DNA of 64,000 nt from NCBI RefSeq assembly GCF_003258705.1, contig NZ_CP029480.1:2108001-2172000 (forward strand), read 5' to 3'. Below, piece by piece: positions 53,501-61,653 of this stretch (its first letter is position 1; every line of letters starts with the position of its first letter). Both the position numbers and the translations under genes were made by a program. Source of the DNA: Arcticibacterium luteifluviistationis. GTDB lineage: Bacteria > Bacteroidota > Bacteroidia > Cytophagales > Spirosomataceae. The notes below the pieces were generated by a model. The model did not search any database, was not told where the DNA came from, and saw nothing but the letters and a program-made list of their open reading frames with translations.

Positions 53501-56500
53501 AACAATAATACAGGAGGTGAAATTAACATTGATAATGCAACTGACGATGGTTTAACCATCAATAGCGGTGTTTTCACAAATGAAGCTAAGATTACCTTAG
53601 GAGGCATAGCCTCACCTGGTTTTAATGGATTTTTTAATAGAGCCACGTTTAATAATAATGCAGGAGGAGATATTAAGATAGATAATTCATCAGGCATTGG
53701 CTTTTTTAATGCGTTTGGTACTTTTAATAATCACGCTAAGGTAAGTATCGGGGCAAATGCAAGTATTGGTGAATATGGAATTCGAAGTAATTCTGCTTTT
53801 AATAACAATTTGGGAGGTGAAATTAATATTGATAATTCTACAGAAGTAGGCCTTTTCCATGATGGTTTAGAAACTTTTCACAATTATTCTAAAATTACCA
53901 TAGGAGCTAATGCCTCGGTCGGTAAGTATGGACTGGTAAATGAATCCACTTTCAATAATAATGCTGGTGGAGAAATTAATATTGACAGCACTACTAATAC
54001 GGGCCTAGTAAACAGATTAGCCTTAAGCGGTATCTTTACTAATGCAGCAAAAATCAATATAGGCACCAATGCTTCTGTGGGTTTAAATGGTATATCTAAT
54101 ATTGCAACTTTTAACAACAATTCGGGAGGTGAAATCAATATTGACAACTCAGGTGCTCTTGCCTTTTCAAGCATTTCAGGAACAGTTAATAATTCGGCTA
54201 AACTGACCATTGGAGCCAATGCACCTGCGGGCTATATAGGATTATATACTGAAGGAATTTTCAATAATAATACTGATGGAGAAATCACCATTGATAGTAC
54301 ATCTTCTATTGGTTTATGGAATGCGGCAAACACTTTCACCAATCACGCTAAAATTACCATAGGAGCCATTGCTTCTGTGGGAACTTACGGTTTACATAAT
54401 ACTGCAACTTTTAATAACAATACGGGAGGAGAAATTAAGATTGATAATGCAAGTTTAACAGGTCTAAATAACCAAGGCACCTTTACCAATGTCACCAAAT
54501 TAACTATAGGAGCTATTTCCGCAGTGGGTGATAACGGTATTCTTAACAAAGCTACCTTCAATAATAATACTGATGGGGATATTAGCATTGACCGCTCAAG
54601 TAATATTGGGCTTTTAAATCAAGCTGGTTCGTTTACAAATGCCGCTAAGATAACTATTGGGTCAAATGCAAGTGTAGGTACCTTTGGAATATTCAACGAT
54701 GCAATATTTAACAATATAACGGGCGGAGACATTAACATTGACAACACAGCTACGTTTGATATAATAAATCAAAATGGTGAGTTTACAAATGCTGCTAGCA
54801 TTACTGTTGGAGAAATTGGAAACGGAGGTCTTTGGAACAAAAGTATATTTAACAACAATGCTTGCGGGAAAATACTCTTAAAACGAGGTAAACTATGGGT
54901 CAGTTCTGGTCATACCTACGCCAACACAGGTTTCACCCATGTAATAGAAGAGCTTGAGAACGAAGGCACATTTACTAACAATGGCATATTAAAATACGGC
55001 TCTACCACAGGAAACCCAGTTATAAATACTACAGATTCTTCTGTCATTGTCAATGACACGCTTTCTACCATCTTTAGCTATGGTGGTACTTTTAATGGTA
55101 CGGTCAATGGTATTTTCACAGATGAAGCTGCTACCGTTTCAGCAGGGACTTATCTAATAGATGGAGGTGTTGATTTTATAGCAGCCTGTAATTTACCTAG
55201 CGGTACACAAACCCTTTATGCTAGTATAACATCTTCTTCATGTACCACGCCAGTTATAGTACCTTTCCTTTACAATAATGTAGTAGCCACCCCTACAGAC
55301 TTACTCACTTGGACAGGAGCAAAAAACACCGACTGGAACGAAGCCTGTAACTGGTCTCCAACGGGCATTCCTACCGCGACTAATGATGTGGTAATTCCTG
55401 GGGGTTTATCAAATCAGCCTACTATAACTATTGATACGGCCAAAGCTGGGAGCATGAAAGTAGAATCTGGAGCCATATTTACCATAGCGGCCAGTGGCAA
55501 GTTGGAGCTTTATGGGTCAAAAGCTAATTTTAATATTGAATCATACACTTTCATTAATTCTGGCACAGTAGAAAACAATGGTACATTAACTATCGGAATT
55601 GAAAATTTTATCGATGACTATGGTTTGGCGAATTATTTTCACTTTAACAATAATGTAGGAGGAGAAGTCATCATTGATAGAAGTACAGAAGCAGCCATAT
55701 TAAATGTTGGTACCATAACCAATGATGCTAATATTACCATTGGTTCAAATACTGGAATAGGTGATTATGGCTTTTATAATTTTTCAACTTTTAATAATAG
55801 TATTTGTGCCAACCTTAAAATTGAACAGGGTAAATTTAGAAATAACAATGGAACAGCAGTCACTAACTTGGGCTATGTCTATTTGGCTGATACCTTAGAA
55901 AATGAAGGCATATTCACTAATGATGGCCTTTTAAAATATGGTGTACAAACTGGAAACCCAGTTATAAATAGTACAGATTCTTCTATCATTGTCAATGATA
56001 CGCTTTCTACCATCTTTAGCTATGGAGCCACTTATAATGGTACGGTAAATGGTATTTATTCTGATGAGACTGGTTCAGTTTCGGCAGGTGCTTTTACAGC
56101 TCCAAATAGTTTTGTACCCTTAAGTACATTGCCTTTAGGCAGCCAAACACTTTATGCCAAAGTAACACCTAATGGCAATGCATGTAGTCATGTGGTTCCT
56201 TTCTATTTTAATAACTTTAGAGAAATAGACGTAAGAGGAAATTACGTAAGCATAGCCAATGGAGACATGAGTCCATCAGTTTCAGACTTGACAGACTTTG
56301 GTGTAGCGGGTATAAACGGAGGAACTATTTCCAAAATCTTTACAATAGTAAATGAAGGTACTTCCACTTTAACTTTAGGTACTAATCCTGTTACTAAATC
56401 TGGGCCACATGAAGCTGATTTTACAATTCTTCAGCCAAGTGAAACTACCATTGCTCCAGGCGATAGTGTTTATTTTGATATTATTTTTGACCCCTCCGTT

Positions 56501-58345
56501 TTCGGAGAGAGAAACGCCACTATAAGCATTGCCAATGATGATGCAGATGAGAGCCCTTATACTTTCGCCATTCTAGGTAATAGTTTTTGTAATGTTCCAC
56601 CTACCGCAAGCATCTCAGACTCACAAAACCTAAGCTGTGCCATCACCTCGGTAAGCAGAACTGCATCAGGCGGAACAAGCTACTCCTGGTCAAATGGAGA
56701 CAATACAGCGATTGCGACAATAAATGCTGCTGGAACTTACACAGTAACAGTCACTGCAGCCAATGGCTGTACCAATACTGCTACAACTGAAGTATCGCTA
56801 GATGCAACAGCACCTACAGCAAGCATTGGTGGAACAGCTAACCTAACATGTGCTGTAACAAGCGTCACAAGGACAGCGAGTGGCGGAACGAGTTATGCAT
56901 GGTCTAATGGCTTAGGAACTAATGCCACAGCAAATATCAGTACCGCAGGAACTTACACAGTCACCATTACTGCCGCTAATGGATGTACAAGCACTGCTAC
57001 TGCTGAAGTGACTATTGATAATACGACTCCTACAGCAAGCATCACAGGAACTGACAGCCTAAACTGTACACAAAACACTGTTACTAGAACTGCATCAGGT
57101 GGTGAAAGCTATGTTTGGTCTAATGGTTTAGGAGCAAACCCAACAGTCAACATAACAAATACCGGAACCTACACCGTAACCGTAACTGGGGCAAACGGCT
57201 GTAGCGGTACTGCTACTACCGAAGTTGTTTTTAACAATAATTTGGTAGTAACGGCTGCCAATGACGGCCCTTATGAAGAACAAGAAACCATAAACTTAAT
57301 GGCAACTGGCGGACCAAACTATTCATGGGCAGGTCCTGATGGTTTTACCAGTACTTTAGTAAATCCTAGTATTGCGAGTGCATCACCTGCAAAAGCTGGT
57401 ATTTATACCGTAACCGTGACTAAGGGCTCATGTACCGGCACAGCTACTACCGATGTTATTATAAATTGCAGTACACCTGGTATGTCTTATTATTTGGCTT
57501 ACGTGGATGGTGCAGAGGTAGAAGTATTTGCTCCATTAGTAAGCGAAATGGAAGTACAAACTTCTAACAGAAGAATGACCGTACTCGCCATACCTAACTG
57601 TGAATTACCAATCATAGAGAGTGTTAAGCTTCAGCTATCAGGAACAGGGAACATTCAATTTTATATTGATGACCACGCACCATATTCACTCTATGAAAAC
57701 AATGGAGCCACTTATGGCGATGTTTTTGAGGCCAATTATTATACATTTATAGCTAAAGGTTACGACCAAGATGATGCCCAGGGTAACCAAGTAACCGAGC
57801 GTACATTAATTCAATTCTCCGTAGTACGCGGCAAAAGGAAATTATCATCACCGCTATTATCCAAATACGCTTTATGTGCTGGAGCAGATTTAATAGTAAG
57901 TGCAAATAAATCAGGTGACTTAGACTATAACTTAGGTAATGTATTTCAAGCCTTCCTTTCTGACGAAAACGGAAGCTTTACTAATCAAATATTGATTGGT
58001 AGCTCGGCTAACCCAAATAACATTCCATGTACCATTCCTAGTAATGTAGTGGGAGGCTCTAATTACAAAGTCATTGTTCGTTCGTCTTCGCCAATCGTTT
58101 CTTCAGATGCATCGGCCAGTCTGTCAATAACTTCTAACTCTCTGAGTTTACTGTCACCTACAAACGACGTTTTGAGCGGAACGCAAACAGAGCAAGCCAT
58201 TCAAACCATAAACGCTGAAAACAAGATATCAGGCAGTTCAAATGTGATGTACAAAGCAGGGAAAGCTATCTTATTAGCACCAGGCTTTAGCACCGCATCT
58301 GGCAATGTTTTTAGTGCCAAAATTGAAGATGTGTGTGCGGAGTGA
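50600..58345 (+). CDS. Giant secreted repeat protein, copy 2 (2,581 aa)
   Basis: It has the same signal peptide as copy 1, then a single Pmp-type beta-helix module (to about 51920). The beginning of this module matches module 1 of copy 1, and after AAGTYLPT it matches module 4. A LLTWTGA...NWSPAGIPTATNDVVIP module is followed by 17 tandem repeats of about 50 aa (residues 556-1411; consensus near TFNNNTGGEINIDN...TNAAKITIGANASVGxYGL). A second LLTWTGA module with one more repeat, a choice-of-anchor-D-like domain, three SGGTSYxWSNG Ig-like repeats and the common tail ending KIEDVCAE complete it. It follows its LytTR gene and ends before a strong terminator. It is probably a long surface fibre. 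Confidence 0.88.
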   Translation: MKRYLQIIITCLCFTSVSLAQDIYVNINATGSANNGTSWTDAYTDLQDAIDAATVNQEIWVAAGTYLPTASPDDISTDPRDKSFHIGTDMKIYGGFNGTETALSQRDWKANVTILSGDFNGDDVATGAGNTLSIYNNEENAIHVLITADLTSASIIDGFTITNGNAFDQLAFNNIDFQSKVFFRNAGGGMYNYNSSPMLNNITFVKNVVEHFGGGMFNENSSPKISNTTFTKNNSRFNAGGGMSNNNSSPTITKTKFANNNAGNSGGGMYNSGSSPEINNATFANNNSLNEGGGMYNSNSSPKISNTTFLNNSAYSGGGIANVASSPIITNSIFWNNTQNGNNAISGADIRSVTAYIPTVSYSLTQENSDFSTGTGIINNEDPLFVDATSGDFRLMACSPAINSGTTDTTGLNLGLVDLAGNDRVLNNRIDMGAYEGASAGLATPTDLLTWTGALDTVWNNACNWSPAGIPTATNDVVIPGGLPNQPTLSINNAVASTVEVKNGATFTIASGGKLELNGSKAMNSRISSLSNTGTVNNNGDLIIGNLATVGQFGLHNISIFNNNTGGTISIDSTTLEALYNTDGEFTNSSNITIGGTSSIGQYGLHNFSTFINTADGKITIDNSYNTGFYNESGIITNSAEIILGANASVGDDGLQNRGTFNNINNGKISIDSCSSRGLANIGGFVNSAEIVLGVKSTSGASGIVNYNSFLNNAEGVIKIDKTTKIGIENGINPTTTSDFLNSGKISIGKNNLIGNYGIQNISNFNNKLGGLIEIENSSIAGLYNLLGSFTNADSIIIGRNTLVGATGILNDRAIFTNEIEGIINIDNSTSTALHNFTAATFNNSAKITLGANASVGNYGLINESTFNNNTGAEVNIDNTAAAGLNNQENTFTNHAKITIGANSFVGAYGLENNAIFNNNTGGDIKIDKSGTRGLSNENGVFTNAAKITIGANGPVGQYGLYSSATFNNNTGGEINIDNATDDGLTINSGVFTNEAKITLGGIASPGFNGFFNRATFNNNAGGDIKIDNSSGIGFFNAFGTFNNHAKVSIGANASIGEYGIRSNSAFNNNLGGEINIDNSTEVGLFHDGLETFHNYSKITIGANASVGKYGLVNESTFNNNAGGEINIDSTTNTGLVNRLALSGIFTNAAKINIGTNASVGLNGISNIATFNNNSGGEINIDNSGALAFSSISGTVNNSAKLTIGANAPAGYIGLYTEGIFNNNTDGEITIDSTSSIGLWNAANTFTNHAKITIGAIASVGTYGLHNTATFNNNTGGEIKIDNASLTGLNNQGTFTNVTKLTIGAISAVGDNGILNKATFNNNTDGDISIDRSSNIGLLNQAGSFTNAAKITIGSNASVGTFGIFNDAIFNNITGGDINIDNTATFDIINQNGEFTNAASITVGEIGNGGLWNKSIFNNNACGKILLKRGKLWVSSGHTYANTGFTHVIEELENEGTFTNNGILKYGSTTGNPVINTTDSSVIVNDTLSTIFSYGGTFNGTVNGIFTDEAATVSAGTYLIDGGVDFIAACNLPSGTQTLYASITSSSCTTPVIVPFLYNNVVATPTDLLTWTGAKNTDWNEACNWSPTGIPTATNDVVIPGGLSNQPTITIDTAKAGSMKVESGAIFTIAASGKLELYGSKANFNIESYTFINSGTVENNGTLTIGIENFIDDYGLANYFHFNNNVGGEVIIDRSTEAAILNVGTITNDANITIGSNTGIGDYGFYNFSTFNNSICANLKIEQGKFRNNNGTAVTNLGYVYLADTLENEGIFTNDGLLKYGVQTGNPVINSTDSSIIVNDTLSTIFSYGATYNGTVNGIYSDETGSVSAGAFTAPNSFVPLSTLPLGSQTLYAKVTPNGNACSHVVPFYFNNFREIDVRGNYVSIANGDMSPSVSDLTDFGVAGINGGTISKIFTIVNEGTSTLTLGTNPVTKSGPHEADFTILQPSETTIAPGDSVYFDIIFDPSVFGERNATISIANDDADESPYTFAILGNSFCNVPPTASISDSQNLSCAITSVSRTASGGTSYSWSNGDNTAIATINAAGTYTVTVTAANGCTNTATTEVSLDATAPTASIGGTANLTCAVTSVTRTASGGTSYAWSNGLGTNATANISTAGTYTVTITAANGCTSTATAEVTIDNTTPTASITGTDSLNCTQNTVTRTASGGESYVWSNGLGANPTVNITNTGTYTVTVTGANGCSGTATTEVVFNNNLVVTAANDGPYEEQETINLMATGGPNYSWAGPDGFTSTLVNPSIASASPAKAGIYTVTVTKGSCTGTATTDVIINCSTPGMSYYLAYVDGAEVEVFAPLVSEMEVQTSNRRMTVLAIPNCELPIIESVKLQLSGTGNIQFYIDDHAPYSLYENNGATYGDVFEANYYTFIAKGYDQDDAQGNQVTERTLIQFSVVRGKRKLSSPLLSKYALCAGADLIVSANKSGDLDYNLGNVFQAFLSDENGSFTNQILIGSSANPNNIPCTIPSNVVGGSNYKVIVRSSSPIVSSDASASLSITSNSLSLLSPTNDVLSGTQTEQAIQTINAENKISGSSNVMYKAGKAILLAPGFSTASGNVFSAKIEDVCAE
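51679..51760 (+). repeat. 82-bp coding repeat, instance 3 of 3
   Basis: Identical over its length to 46735-46816 in the first giant gene. It lies at the end of the only Pmp-type module of the second giant. Confidence 0.8.
52265..54832 (+). repeat. Seventeen tandem coding repeats of about 151 bp
   Basis: Each unit encodes about 50 aa with the order [NxxTFNNNTGG(E/D)IxID] - [variable GLxN] - [xFTNxAKITIGANASVGxYG(L/I)]. I count 17 full units from residue 556 to 1411, followed by a half unit starting WNKSIFNNNACG. The first giant gene has only two such units at the matching place. Units differ enough to exclude very recent amplification of all of them. Confidence 0.85.
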
Positions 58346-58430
58346 AAAGAAAAGTAACTCTTTTAGAGTTTCAAGCACTCCTACCCTAATCTTTCAGTAA
58401 AGAATTTTATATACTATATCACCATGACAT

Positions 58431-58457
58431 AAAGCATGAGCGTTTGCTCATGCTTTT
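58431..58457 (+). terminator. Terminator of the second giant gene
   Basis: AAAGCATGAGC (58431-58441) pairs with GCTCATGCTTT (58446-58456), with a GTTT loop and a run of six T. No comparable hairpin follows the first giant gene, so the second LytTR gene could receive read-through. Confidence 0.85.
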
Positions 58458-58469
58458 TTAATGTTATAC

Positions 58470-60605
58470 CTACTCTATCAACAGCCACACATAACCGTTC
58501 GCAGGAATGGTCACTTGATAGTCTATAGAATAATCTCTATTGAGTGCGTGAAAAGTAGCTTCTCCCCCATTCAATCTCACATTAGCATTATCTACTAATC
58601 CAGTATAATAAAGCGGAATATTAATATTTCTTTCTATGGCCGCTGGCAATGGATTATAAAGCATGACCAAACCCTTTGGGGTCAATTGTGAATTGACATG
58701 CATGATGCCATCCCAGTCTCTTCCATCAGCACGTCTGAGGTGAATAATATCTGAATTAAGTATCTCACGGTAGTTTTTATACCAAGCTATAGTTTCTTTT
58801 ACCACCGCTTTGGTTTCTTCTGTATCATAAAGCCTTGGCCCTCTGTAACAAGCCTGAATACCTGCCCCATAATACTGCATCATGAGTTGTTTATAATCAG
58901 TCAAGTGCTCCGCCAAAGGTTCTAAAACAGCTTCCGGACCTCCGCCTTGGTATTTGGTCAATGGTACAAAACCCCAACCCATAGAAGGCGTCTTTTCCCA
59001 AGTGCCATCATAAATATTCTGACGATTTAGAATCTTTTGTTGCTCTCTCGACAGCGAAAAGTTTACTTCTCTATAACCCAAGGCTATTTTATGCGAACCA
59101 TCTAAAAAATACCAATCGGGTGCATTTATATACACACCTTTAGCATTTAGAAATTGATATAGCTCTTTTTGAAGTTCCATCTGTACCCACTGTGAATCAT
59201 GTAAACCTTCATGCCCTGGATGCGAGGTACTGGCACAAACATCGCCAGGATAAGGGCCATCATGCTCTAAAAGGTCAAAGCCCGTTTCTACAATAAACTT
59301 CTTAATACTCGCCAAATAATTTAGCCCCCACTCACTAGCTAAACATGGAGCATGGCCAAACGTTGCCGCTGTATTTGGCAAACCCGTCACTGGGTCAATC
59401 ACATCATTTTCATCATCAATACTTCTACTACTAAACAGCGAGTAACCGCCCAGTTTTATACCCTTGCTATGAGCATAATCTACCAGTTTCTTAAACTTCG
59501 CAATATTCTTTCCTGAAGCATCTTCCATGCTTAAACCACTACCAAAACTCAGAATCACCATTTCGTAACCAGTAGCTGCACATTGGTCTATCACCTCACG
59601 TACTTTCTTATCATCTGTACTGATAAGGTGCATAAAAATCGGATTTTGATTCGTCCATGGAGCTATTGTTCGGTACATTTTCCTGACGGCTAAGCCTTGA
59701 CGCTCTTTATCATACGTATCATGCAAAAGCTCGTATGACCTAATGGAAGTATAGGTTTCCTTAGTTTTCAAGTCAATTCCTACCCCTAAACTAGGATATA
59801 TTTCTGCTACGCAGGGCGTAGTCAATGCATAATTCACCTGAGAAGTATAAGCCGAATCCACTTTCCAGTGTGTGGCTTGGTCGCTCAAACGATATTTCAT
59901 GGCATTATTATAAGCGAAGTTGTTTTCTATGTAGAGTTTTTGCGGTGTTTTCATTTGCTCTGGAGTACCCACCACAGCAGATTCCTCTTCTACAGTGGCT
60001 AGTATTTCACTCACCACTTGGTCTATTTTGATAGACTTCTCACCCACATTTTCCATGGTTAGCCATTTAGAAATCAAAGGAATTCCATCATAAATAGCAT
60101 AGTGAATAGCCACCTTAATATCTTTCAAATCGCTCACAGGAGCGTCAAAATATAAGGTCAATTCTTTACCTGTGGCTTGGCTGTCGTCACTAGTCCAATT
60201 AGTACTTTTAGTAGCAAATGGCTTACTGAGTTCGTCGATGGTATAATTAACATACTGAAAATCATTTTGGCTTGATGAAAGTCCAGAAAGCCATTCTTCT
60301 AAGAAATAGCCATGTTCTTTTTGACCGTAAAGCCCACCTACATTATACGTTTTGCCATCTATTTCGATTCTAGCCTCTGGGCGTAAAGAGCGTATGTATT
60401 CATCGCCAGTTTTAAGATTTTTAAAACTCGTGGTTGACACATTTTTAGCCACATTTATGGTTCTTGATAACAAACCGTTTCGTAAAACGATGTTATTCTT
60501 GCTGACTATAATTTCAGCCTTTTCTTCTGTTGGGCTCACCAGCCAATCAACATCACTTTGAGCAATAGAAAAAAGTGGTAAGAGGAGAAATAAGAGGTAC
60601 TTCAT
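58470..60605 (-). CDS. Secreted alpha-galactosidase-like glycoside hydrolase
   Basis: The 711-aa protein has a short signal peptide (ending FSIAQ) and an N-terminal beta-sandwich (about 20-310). The (beta/alpha)8 barrel carries EMVILSFGSGLSMED, YAHSKGIKLGGYSLFSSRS and the likely nucleophile Asp in FDLLEHDGPYPGD. A C-terminal beta domain ends with NGYVWLLIE. The layout fits the GH27/GH36 alpha-galactosidase superfamily as annotated in many Bacteroidota, but the sequence is not close to classical members and substrate preference is open. It is transcribed alone, convergent with the second giant gene. Confidence 0.7.
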   Translation of the reverse strand: MKYLLFLLLPLFSIAQSDVDWLVSPTEEKAEIIVSKNNIVLRNGLLSRTINVAKNVSTTSFKNLKTGDEYIRSLRPEARIEIDGKTYNVGGLYGQKEHGYFLEEWLSGLSSSQNDFQYVNYTIDELSKPFATKSTNWTSDDSQATGKELTLYFDAPVSDLKDIKVAIHYAIYDGIPLISKWLTMENVGEKSIKIDQVVSEILATVEEESAVVGTPEQMKTPQKLYIENNFAYNNAMKYRLSDQATHWKVDSAYTSQVNYALTTPCVAEIYPSLGVGIDLKTKETYTSIRSYELLHDTYDKERQGLAVRKMYRTIAPWTNQNPIFMHLISTDDKKVREVIDQCAATGYEMVILSFGSGLSMEDASGKNIAKFKKLVDYAHSKGIKLGGYSLFSSRSIDDENDVIDPVTGLPNTAATFGHAPCLASEWGLNYLASIKKFIVETGFDLLEHDGPYPGDVCASTSHPGHEGLHDSQWVQMELQKELYQFLNAKGVYINAPDWYFLDGSHKIALGYREVNFSLSREQQKILNRQNIYDGTWEKTPSMGWGFVPLTKYQGGGPEAVLEPLAEHLTDYKQLMMQYYGAGIQACYRGPRLYDTEETKAVVKETIAWYKNYREILNSDIIHLRRADGRDWDGIMHVNSQLTPKGLVMLYNPLPAAIERNINIPLYYTGLVDNANVRLNGGEATFHALNRDYSIDYQVTIPANGYVWLLIE

Positions 60606-60705
60606 TTTTAGTTTTGGGGTAATTTTGGGTGAACTTCCCCGTTTTTAGTTTGATTGAATAAGAACCAATTTACAATCAAAATCATACAACAGTACTCAGA
60701 TTCCA

Positions 60706-61083
60706 ATGAGAAATTTACTAGTCCTTGCAACTATCTTGTTCTTAAGCTCTTGCGAAGACGACTTTAGCAAAGAAAAATATGATGTCTCCTTTTATTTTGA
60801 GAATCAAACCAATCAAAACCTTAGCCTTTCTGTTTTTGAGACAAACAATGTAAAATCATGGGAAGACATTCCAATTGAACCAAACGGCTCTTTCAATTTT
60901 CGCTTTAATATCAAAAAGGACATAGGAGCAGCTGAAGGCGGTTTCATTATTCAGGCAATCTTAGCCAAAGGAGATACACTATCGCTTAACACGGGATATT
61001 ATACCAATTATCAGTTTCAGGGAGAAAGCCAAGCGAATTTTTCAATAAGCAGTAGTGAAATAAAATTACTGTCGTCCGAATAA
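60706..61083 (+). CDS. Small hypothetical lipoprotein
   Basis: The 125-aa protein has a lipoprotein signal with C16 (LFLSSCEDD) and a small beta-rich domain (DVSFYFENQTNQNLSLSVFE, FNFRFNIKKD, GDTLSLNTGYYTNYQF). The acidic residues after the cysteine may direct surface export in Bacteroidota, in line with the known lipoprotein export signal of related phyla. No family is recognised. It is a single gene; the dispersed repeat copy 2 follows it. Confidence 0.7.
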   Translation: MRNLLVLATILFLSSCEDDFSKEKYDVSFYFENQTNQNLSLSVFETNNVKSWEDIPIEPNGSFNFRFNIKKDIGAAEGGFIIQAILAKGDTLSLNTGYYTNYQFQGESQANFSISSSEIKLLSSE

Positions 61084-61170
61084 ATTTAAAAATGGCTAAA
61101 AAGCGGTCAATGCCAGCCTGAATAGCCACTTTTCTTCAATCTCAAAAATGCCCCATACCTTTTTCTCGGT

Positions 61171-61338
61171 TCACTTTCCAGTGGGGACGTCATTTTTTTT
61201 CAAAAAAAAACGAAGCAAAAAAAACAGCACCCTGTAAACTCACACGTTCTAAATTCTGAGAACGAATGAGTTATAAAATTATATCATTGTCAAAGAATTT
61301 TGCTCGTATTCAAACAGTACAGGCTGATATAAGGAATT
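61171..61338 (-). repeat. Dispersed intergenic repeat, copy 2 (inverted relative to copy 1)
   Basis: 61171-61245 is almost identical to the reverse complement of 10564-10638, and weaker similarity continues to about 61338 (CAGTACAG and GGAATT parts). It lies 88 bp after the small lipoprotein gene. Confidence 0.8.
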
Positions 61339-61513
61339 CATTTTGTTTGATTTTTTTTTCTCGGATGACAGTAAAATCAAATCACTTTAAATTTACTTAA
61401 CGATGGTTCGATATAAGAATCAATGGTCATCATCGAGAATAGCCTATTAGATTAATTATTTGTCACAATTTTGGCTTTAAATGGCCAAAATTCCGCCAAA
61501 TGTATTGCCCCGT

Positions 61514-61591
61514 GTTTTAAATTTAGGCGAGTTACACCCGCCTCTATTCATATTATACCCCTCTGGGGTATGTCGGACCTAAAATTTAAAC
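61514..61591. other. Possible structured RNA or decayed element with three stems
   Basis: GTTTTAAATTTAGG (61514-61527) can pair with CCTAAAATTTAAAC (61578-61591) at 12 of 14 positions. It encloses a GGCG/CGCC hairpin and a perfect ATACCCC-TCT-GGGGTAT hairpin (61555-61571). It lies downstream of genes on both strands. Confidence 0.35.
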
Positions 61592-61597
61592 ATAACA

Positions 61598-61633
61598 AAA
61601 AAGGCTGTTTCCTAATTAGGAGACAGCCTTTTT
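61598..61633 (-). terminator. Terminator of the large HEAT/cupredoxin gene
   Basis: AAAAGGCTGT-T-TCCTAATTAGGA-G-ACAGCCTTTT forms a long stem flanked by A and T runs. It lies 20 bases after the stop at 61654 on the minus strand. Confidence 0.88.
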
Positions 61634-61653
61634 CAAATATGCTATAATGATAC

